Source: Clostridiales bacterium | Lineage (GTDB): Bacteria; Bacillota; Clostridia; Oscillospirales; Oscillospiraceae | NCBI GenBank assembly: GCA_012838665.1 | Contig: DUOX01000016.1 | Location: 44,061 to 108,060, forward strand | DNA: 64,000 nt | Direction of reading: 5' to 3' | Shown here: piece after piece, positions 59,399 to 64,000 of the stretch | Position numbering within the stretch: position 1 is the stretch's first letter | How the letters are laid out: every line of letters begins with the position of its first letter | Notes under the pieces: generated by a model | What the model was told of the DNA's origin: nothing | The model's input: only the letters and a program-made list of their open reading frames with translations | The model's database searches: none | Program-made: the position numbers and the translations under genes

Positions 59399-60931
59399 AT
59401 GTCAAGTGTCAATTCTATTTACAGCAGCAATTCAAGGATTACGGGTCTTTATTCCGACCTTGATACCGATGCTCTTGTAAAAAGCATGTGCTCCGGACAG
59501 CAGTCTAAAATTGACAAGCAGGAGCAGAAAATCACCAGGTTCGAATGGCGCAACGAGGCTATGAAAGGGGTCATTGACTCAGTTAAGGAGTTTTCAAACA
59601 CGTATTGCAGCGTATTGGGAACTTCCAGCATGCTCAAATCCTCTACATACACTACCTACAGCGTCACCAGCGAAGGCAATTCGAAGGCGGCGGTTCTTAC
59701 CGCCTCAAGCTCCGCCATGACCGGTGACATCTCTCTGAAAATTCATCAGCTGGCTAAAAACGCGGAAGTCGCCAGTTCCGGCAGGGTTTCGGCGGATGGG
59801 GTGGAGATTTCCTCCAGCAATACCGCGACCCTGGCCGACCTGTCCTTTGCCAACAAATTGGTTTTTGACAGCAACAACCAGATATCCTTTGCGATTAACG
59901 GCAAAACTTTTACCTTTTCCAGCGATACGACCCTGCAAAACATGATTAACACAATCAATACGGACCCGGACGCAAATGTCACCATGAAATACAGCCGGCT
60001 GACCGACAGTTTCACCATCACCGCCGATTCGGGCGGAGCGGACAGCCATGTTTCCATTGTCAATTTTTCCGGCAACGCTTTCGGTGAAAACAGCGCATTC
60101 CAAATCAATAGCGGGATAGTCAGAAACGGCCGGAATGCAAAGGCTGAAATCAACAGCGTTGTCGTGGAGCGCAACAGCAACAAATTCTCCATCGACGGGA
60201 TAAACTACGAACTTAAAAAGGTTACAGTAGGAACCGAGGAGGAGACAGTCGACTTTACCGTCTCCAGGGATTTCAGCTCCACGGTGGATGCCGTAAAGAA
60301 TTTTGTCGACGCCCTGAACAACCTTATTACCAAACTCAGCGACCTTGTAAACGCAAGGGACTACTCCTCCGACTACCCGCCCCTCACCGAGGCCCAGAAG
60401 AAGGAAATGTCCGAGGAGCAGATAAAAGCCTGGGAGGAGAAAGCCAAGTCCGGACTGCTCAGCAGAGACAGGGACATTACCGGCCTCATTTCTAATCTGA
60501 AAAACGCCTTCTTTTCCCCGGCAGGAGGCACCGGGAAAAATGCCGCGTCAATAGGCATTTCGACTGGCAGCTATTTTGGCACCGACAGGGGCAAAATTTT
60601 GCTTGATACCGAAGCCTTGACCGCCGCTCTGGAGAAAAACCCGGACCAGGTGTTGTCCATGTTCGTCGGCGGTTCCAGTTCCGCTCCTTCGGAGCAGCAG
60701 GGAATCATATATAAAATCAGAAATACGATGTCAAATTATCTCACTACTGCCGGAAACTCCATCTCCACCAACGAGGAGAAAATCGGCAGCGTGGAGAGGC
60801 AGATAGAGGTACTTAAAGTCAAGCTGGACGCTCTGGCGGATAAATACTACGAAAAATTTGCGGCCATGGAAACCGCCCTGTCCTCTCTCAATTCACAGGC
60901 CTTCTATCTCGGCCAACTGTTTATGAATTAA
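59399..60931 (+). CDS. fliD: Flagellar filament capping protein FliD
   Basis: FliD caps the filament tip so that flagellin can polymerise. The N-terminal part (ITGLYSDLDTDALVKSMCSGQQSKIDKQEQKITRFEWRNEAM) and the C-terminal coiled part (SNYLTTAGNSISTNEEKIGSVERQIEVLKVKLDALADKYYEKFAAMETALSSLNSQ) are typical. At 510 residues it is normal. CAGGAG precedes the ATG. It heads a plus-strand late operon divergent from che. Confidence 0.94.
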   Translation: MSSVNSIYSSNSRITGLYSDLDTDALVKSMCSGQQSKIDKQEQKITRFEWRNEAMKGVIDSVKEFSNTYCSVLGTSSMLKSSTYTTYSVTSEGNSKAAVLTASSSAMTGDISLKIHQLAKNAEVASSGRVSADGVEISSSNTATLADLSFANKLVFDSNNQISFAINGKTFTFSSDTTLQNMINTINTDPDANVTMKYSRLTDSFTITADSGGADSHVSIVNFSGNAFGENSAFQINSGIVRNGRNAKAEINSVVVERNSNKFSIDGINYELKKVTVGTEEETVDFTVSRDFSSTVDAVKNFVDALNNLITKLSDLVNARDYSSDYPPLTEAQKKEMSEEQIKAWEEKAKSGLLSRDRDITGLISNLKNAFFSPAGGTGKNAASIGISTGSYFGTDRGKILLDTEALTAALEKNPDQVLSMFVGGSSSAPSEQQGIIYKIRNTMSNYLTTAGNSISTNEEKIGSVERQIEVLKVKLDALADKYYEKFAAMETALSSLNSQAFYLGQLFMN

Positions 60932-60972
60932 TCCGTCCAATCAAATTTTTAAGTATTGTGAGGTAGTGTATC

Positions 60973-61368
60973 GTGAACTATAACAATTTTAGGAAGGAAT
61001 ACCTGAAACAAAGTGTTATGACGGCGAGCCCGGCGGAGCTTATCGTTATGCTCTTTGAGTCGTGCATAAAGAATCTTAAACTGGCGGAGATATGCCTTAA
61101 TGAACGCAGGGGCATCGAAAAAACCAACGAGCACTTCCAAAAGGCTCAAAAAATTATTATGGAGCTCATTAACTGCCTGGATACAAGCTTTGAAATCTCC
61201 AATAGCATTCTTGAGATTTACGAATTTTTGCTGCATTCAATACGTGAAATGAACATCAAAAAGGACCTGTCCCAGCTTCCGGACGTACTGGAAATACTTT
61301 CTTCCCTGCGGGATACATGGGAGCAGATAGCAAGGCCTAATTACAACTGCTCCACAAAGGTATGCTGA
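60973..61368 (+). CDS. fliS: Flagellin export chaperone FliS
   Basis: FliS keeps flagellin soluble before export. The protein has the family pattern: YLKQSVMTASPAELIVMLFESCIKNLKLAE and later helical segments, with 131 residues. The start is GTG with GAGGTAG upstream. It follows fliD by about 40 nt, the conserved pair. Confidence 0.92.
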   Translation: MNYNNFRKEYLKQSVMTASPAELIVMLFESCIKNLKLAEICLNERRGIEKTNEHFQKAQKIIMELINCLDTSFEISNSILEIYEFLLHSIREMNIKKDLSQLPDVLEILSSLRDTWEQIARPNYNCSTKVC

Positions 61369-61369
61369 C

Positions 61370-61813
61370 ATGAGCGCAAACAAAGATAAGGCCCGGCTCG
61401 CGGCCCTTATGCGGGAAGCCCTGAACACCGGCCTGGAGCTGCAGCGTTTTTCCGAAGAAAACTTCCCGGTATTTCTGGAAGACAACGAAAAAAAGATTGT
61501 GGAAACACTGGAGCAGCGTGAAATACTCATACACCGCCTGGTTGATTTGGAAAAAGAAATAAGGCTTATCTCCGACGGCTTTGACCTTACGGATGAGGAG
61601 CGCATGCCCGAATTCTTTGAAAACCGCCGCCGCCTCCGGCTTATCCTTGATTCAGTAATGGCAATGGACGAAAAGGCAAAAAAGCTGTTGGAGGAAAAAA
61701 TGCGGTATTATAAAACCAGAACTGTCAGCGCGAGGAACAAAAAAAACATATCCGCATACATTAAATCCGGCGCTCCGGACATGACGGACAACAATGTTGA
61801 ATATTTAAAATAG
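61370..61813 (+). CDS. FliT-like helical protein
   Basis: This 147-residue protein is all helical and strongly charged (EENFPVFLEDNEKKIVETLEQREILIHRLVDLEKEIRL). Its position just after fliS, 1 bp past the stop, and its length suggest a FliT-type export chaperone. Similarity is weak, so a FlgN-like role is also possible. Confidence 0.6.
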   Translation: MSANKDKARLAALMREALNTGLELQRFSEENFPVFLEDNEKKIVETLEQREILIHRLVDLEKEIRLISDGFDLTDEERMPEFFENRRRLRLILDSVMAMDEKAKKLLEEKMRYYKTRTVSARNKKNISAYIKSGAPDMTDNNVEYLK

Positions 61814-61823
61814 GTATGTAACG

Positions 61824-62276
61824 ATGGGTATTGATAAGGTTAACCGAAGCGGCCGAGTAGCGGGCTCCTCTGTACGCGGCATTGCCCAGAGTTCAGGAGG
61901 CAAATCCTCCGGCTCATTCCAGCAGCAGCTTGGCAGCCAGCTAAAGGAGCAGTACCGGCAAAGGGTGACGGCTCTTTTCGATGAGATAAGCGAGCAAGCC
62001 GCCTATATCATCGAAAATGTTGACATGGGCGCCTTTGAGAAGTACAGGCAGCTTATTGCCGCTCTCCTGGAAGAGGTAACCAGCAATGCCTACCGCCTTG
62101 AATCCGAATATGTACTTGACCCCTCCGGAAGACAGCGCGTCTATGAAATAATAAGAACCATAGACAAGAAACTGGAGAACCTGGCCGCCGACATACTCAG
62201 CCGCAACAGCAAACACATCGACTATATCTGCCGAATGGATGAGATACGGGGCCTGATTATGGATATGCTCCTGTAA
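61824..62276 (+). CDS. YaaR family protein (DUF327)
   Basis: The 150-residue protein has the DUF327 layout: a low-complexity Ser/Gly N-terminus, then YRQRVTALFDEISEQAAYIIENVDMGAFEKYRQLIAALLEEV and the C-terminal YEIIRTIDKKLENLAADILSRN with GLIMDML at the end. Function is unknown. It ends the fliD operon, right at a terminator. Confidence 0.78.
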   Translation: MGIDKVNRSGRVAGSSVRGIAQSSGGKSSGSFQQQLGSQLKEQYRQRVTALFDEISEQAAYIIENVDMGAFEKYRQLIAALLEEVTSNAYRLESEYVLDPSGRQRVYEIIRTIDKKLENLAADILSRNSKHIDYICRMDEIRGLIMDMLL

Positions 62277-62301
62277 AAAGAGCTCCTTTCGGAGTTCTTT
62301 T
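62276..62301 (+). terminator. Terminator of the fliD operon
   Basis: AAAAGAGCTCC and GGAGTTCTTTT (one G-T pair) with loop TTTC, followed by CTTATTCTT. It overlaps the yaaR stop. Confidence 0.8.
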
Positions 62302-62385
62302 CTTATTCTTCTAATGACTTGGCAGAAAATGACGAAATACACAGTATAAAGATAACAATTTACGCGGGCGAGAAGGAGGATGTTC

Positions 62386-62877
62386 ATGTCAGGTTTATCA
62401 GAAATCACCGTCGATATAGAGGATGCTCAAAGAGACAGGTATTTGACGTTTCTTATAGACCGGCAGGCCTATGGCTTGGAAATAAGATACGTCACGGAGA
62501 TAATTGGCATCCAGACTTACACGGAAATGCCGGAAATGCCGTTCTATATCAAGGGGATAATCAATCTTAGAGGAAATATCATTCCGCTGCTGGACATAAG
62601 GCTCCGGTTCGGCAAAGAACAACGTGAATACAACGATAGGACCTGCGTCATAGTAATCAATTTCTTCGACATATTCATCGGCCTTATCGTAGACAGCGTA
62701 TCGGAAGTGCTCACAATTCCCGATGAGGATGTTCTCGAGCTTCCCAAGACAATCAACGGCAGCAGATTTCTGAAAAATATCGGAAAATCCGGGAATAACG
62801 TTATTCTTCTTCTGGATTGCGAAAAACTTCTAACGGATACGGAAATACAGAACCTGGGGGAACAACTGCAAGGTTAG
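62386..62877 (+). CDS. cheW: Chemotaxis coupling protein CheW (second copy)
   Basis: A second CheW-type protein, 163 residues, with YLTFLIDRQAYGLEIRYVTEIIGIQTYTEMPEMP and IKGIINLRGNIIPLLDIRLRFGK. It is close in design to the CheW at 54876. AGGAGG lies 6 nt before ATG 62386; an ATG two codons earlier abuts the box. It sits directly before a chemoreceptor gene, so the two may be used together. Confidence 0.9.
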   Translation: MSGLSEITVDIEDAQRDRYLTFLIDRQAYGLEIRYVTEIIGIQTYTEMPEMPFYIKGIINLRGNIIPLLDIRLRFGKEQREYNDRTCVIVINFFDIFIGLIVDSVSEVLTIPDEDVLELPKTINGSRFLKNIGKSGNNVILLLDCEKLLTDTEIQNLGEQLQG

Positions 62878-62895
62878 TTTTGGAAGGTGGTATTA

Positions 62896-64000
62896 TTGAA
62901 ACGGTTAAACAAGTGGTACCAGAACATAAAGATGACCTATAAAATGCTAGCGGGCTTTTTGGCGATGGCATTAATAACGGTAATCGTTGGCACCGTCGGC
63001 ATCGTCAACGTTTCCAAAACCCAGACCGCCGATAATATGCTCTACCGGGAAAACACCCTGGGCATTCAATACTGCAGCGAAGTCCTCAGCAACTTTGAAC
63101 AACTAAGGTACACCGCTCTTACCCTGGCAACTCTGAAGGACAGCGGCAATGCCCTTAATCTGGTTTCCGAAATGGAAAACTATTATGCGGAAACGGAAGA
63201 TGCCCTTCAGAGTTTTGAAGATGTAGTCATCTCTGAAGAAATCCGCACTCTCTGCGACAGCATTAAATCTGACTGGTCTAACTACAGAGCATATATGACC
63301 AAGGCCATCCAACTGATAAGAACCGACCAGTACAGTGCGGCAAAGAACGTCATTTTAAATGACTCTGACCAGACCGGGGATTCCCTTCAGGCCAACCTTA
63401 TAAAGCTGCTGGAGCTTAACTCATCTACGGCAAGCACGAGGGCTCAGGAGAACGAGGCCATAGCCAGGAAATCCATATACGTCACCACAGCCGTCGTGGC
63501 AATATCCGTAGCCGTGTCTGTTACACTTGGAATTGCCATTGCCCGCTTCATCAACTTCCCGTTAGGTAACCTTACAAAAGAGGCAAACAAGGTTGCGATA
63601 GGCGATCTTGATGTGGTAGTTCAGGCCGATTCAAAGGATGAAATCGGGAATCTTGTAAATGCCCTGGGCGCCATCGTCAGCAGCACAAAGGAGCAGGCAG
63701 AGGTGGTGAAGAGCCTGGCGAAGCAGGATCTGACAGTGGATGTTAAAATCAGGTCAGACAAGGATGCTTTCGGCCAAGAGCTTGCTATACTGGTGGAGAA
63801 CCTGAACAGAATGATTGCCGAGATTGCCGCCGCAGCGGACCAGGTGGCCGCCGGTTCAAAGCAGGTCTCCAGCTCCAGCATGGCCCTTTCCCAGGGCGCC
63901 ACTGAGCAGGCCAGCACCGTTGAGGAATTGACTGCCTCCCTGGAGGAGGTATCTTCCCAGGCAAAGAACAACGCCACCAACGCGAACAATGCCAGCGAGA
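62896..64000 (+). CDS. Methyl-accepting chemotaxis protein (partial, runs off window)
   Basis: This gene is open at the right edge. The frame reads from TTG 62896 (GGTGG 5 nt upstream). A first transmembrane helix (MLAGFLAMALITVIVGTVGIVNV) is followed by a four-helix-bundle type ligand domain (to about residue 190), a second helix (SIYVTTAVVAISVAVSVTLGIAI), a HAMP domain and the start of the methylation/signalling region (QVSSSSMALSQGATEQASTVEELTASLEEVSSQ). It is a membrane receptor that would signal through CheW and CheA. Confidence 0.88.
   Translation, partial: MKRLNKWYQNIKMTYKMLAGFLAMALITVIVGTVGIVNVSKTQTADNMLYRENTLGIQYCSEVLSNFEQLRYTALTLATLKDSGNALNLVSEMENYYAETEDALQSFEDVVISEEIRTLCDSIKSDWSNYRAYMTKAIQLIRTDQYSAAKNVILNDSDQTGDSLQANLIKLLELNSSTASTRAQENEAIARKSIYVTTAVVAISVAVSVTLGIAIARFINFPLGNLTKEANKVAIGDLDVVVQADSKDEIGNLVNALGAIVSSTKEQAEVVKSLAKQDLTVDVKIRSDKDAFGQELAILVENLNRMIAEIAAAADQVAAGSKQVSSSSMALSQGATEQASTVEELTASLEEVSSQAKNNATNANNASE

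Noticed and set aside
1..64000. Prophage, IS element, CRISPR array, tRNA or rRNA
   Set aside because: No transposase, integrase, phage, Cas, cloverleaf or rRNA sequence was recognised; the three repeats are too few and too long-spaced for a CRISPR array.

Overview
The window comes from a motile, endospore-forming, low-to-mid GC Firmicute, most likely class Clostridia; the Oscillospiraceae/Ruminococcaceae is an inference from overall style. Evidence for spore formation is an uninterrupted sigK and a stand-alone Spo0A-type DNA-binding domain. Evidence for motility is a nearly complete flagellar regulon with CsrA/FliW and a CheC/CheD/FliY type chemotaxis system.

Layout. 1-539: intergenic repeat (copy A). 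540-2950 (minus): murF and ddl, cell-wall precursor synthesis. 3177-4154 (plus): a DEDD-type exonuclease. 4155-4572: repeat copy B. 4573-12477 (minus): the translation operon rimP-nusA-rnpM-ylxQ-infB-rbfA-nrnA-truB-ribF, with a promoter and a terminator-like hairpin in its leader. 12812-15949 (plus): a Crp-type regulator co-transcribed with an NMT1/SsuA-like ABC importer. 15950-16467: repeat copy C. 16468-18122 (minus): two VanY-like carboxypeptidase paralogues. 18306-18995 (minus): sigK. 19320-20473 (plus): the Spo0A-C protein and an HD phosphohydrolase.

20507-51148 (minus) is one long flagellar cluster. In transcription order it holds fliF, fliG, fliH, fliI, fliJ, motE-like, fliK, flgD, flgE, flbD, motA, motB, fliL, fliM, fliY, an EAL-HDOD gene, flgB, flgC, fliE, fliO, fliP, fliQ, fliR, flhB, flhA, a PilZ gene, fliA, and then, behind an internal sigma-28 promoter candidate, flgF, flgG, yvyF, flgM, flgN, flgK, flgL, a DUF6470 gene, fliW and csrA. 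Divergent from fliF is the large flagellin gene hag (51442-53448), with a textbook sigma-28 promoter and a CsrA-type hairpin in its leader. A regulator lacking its expected DNA-binding end follows (53821-54825). Then come cheC-cheD-cheY-cheA-cheW (minus, 54876-59029), and divergently fliD-fliS-fliT-like-yaaR (plus), a second cheW and a methyl-accepting chemotaxis protein that runs off the window.

How the parts fit. FliA should switch on hag, the flgF-csrA block, the che operon and fliD through four candidate promoters with the same 15-bp spacer. FlgM would hold FliA back until the hook is complete, and FliW-CsrA would tune flagellin translation through the hag leader. c-di-GMP input is suggested by the PilZ protein, and another regulatory input by the EAL-HDOD protein. 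The most notable points are the three-copy hairpin repeat family in intergenic regions next to gene 3' ends, the receiver-less Spo0A domain, the truncated regulator beside hag, the absence of flhF/flhG, and the CsrA hairpin in the hag leader. I found no rRNA, tRNA, CRISPR array, transposase or prophage genes.
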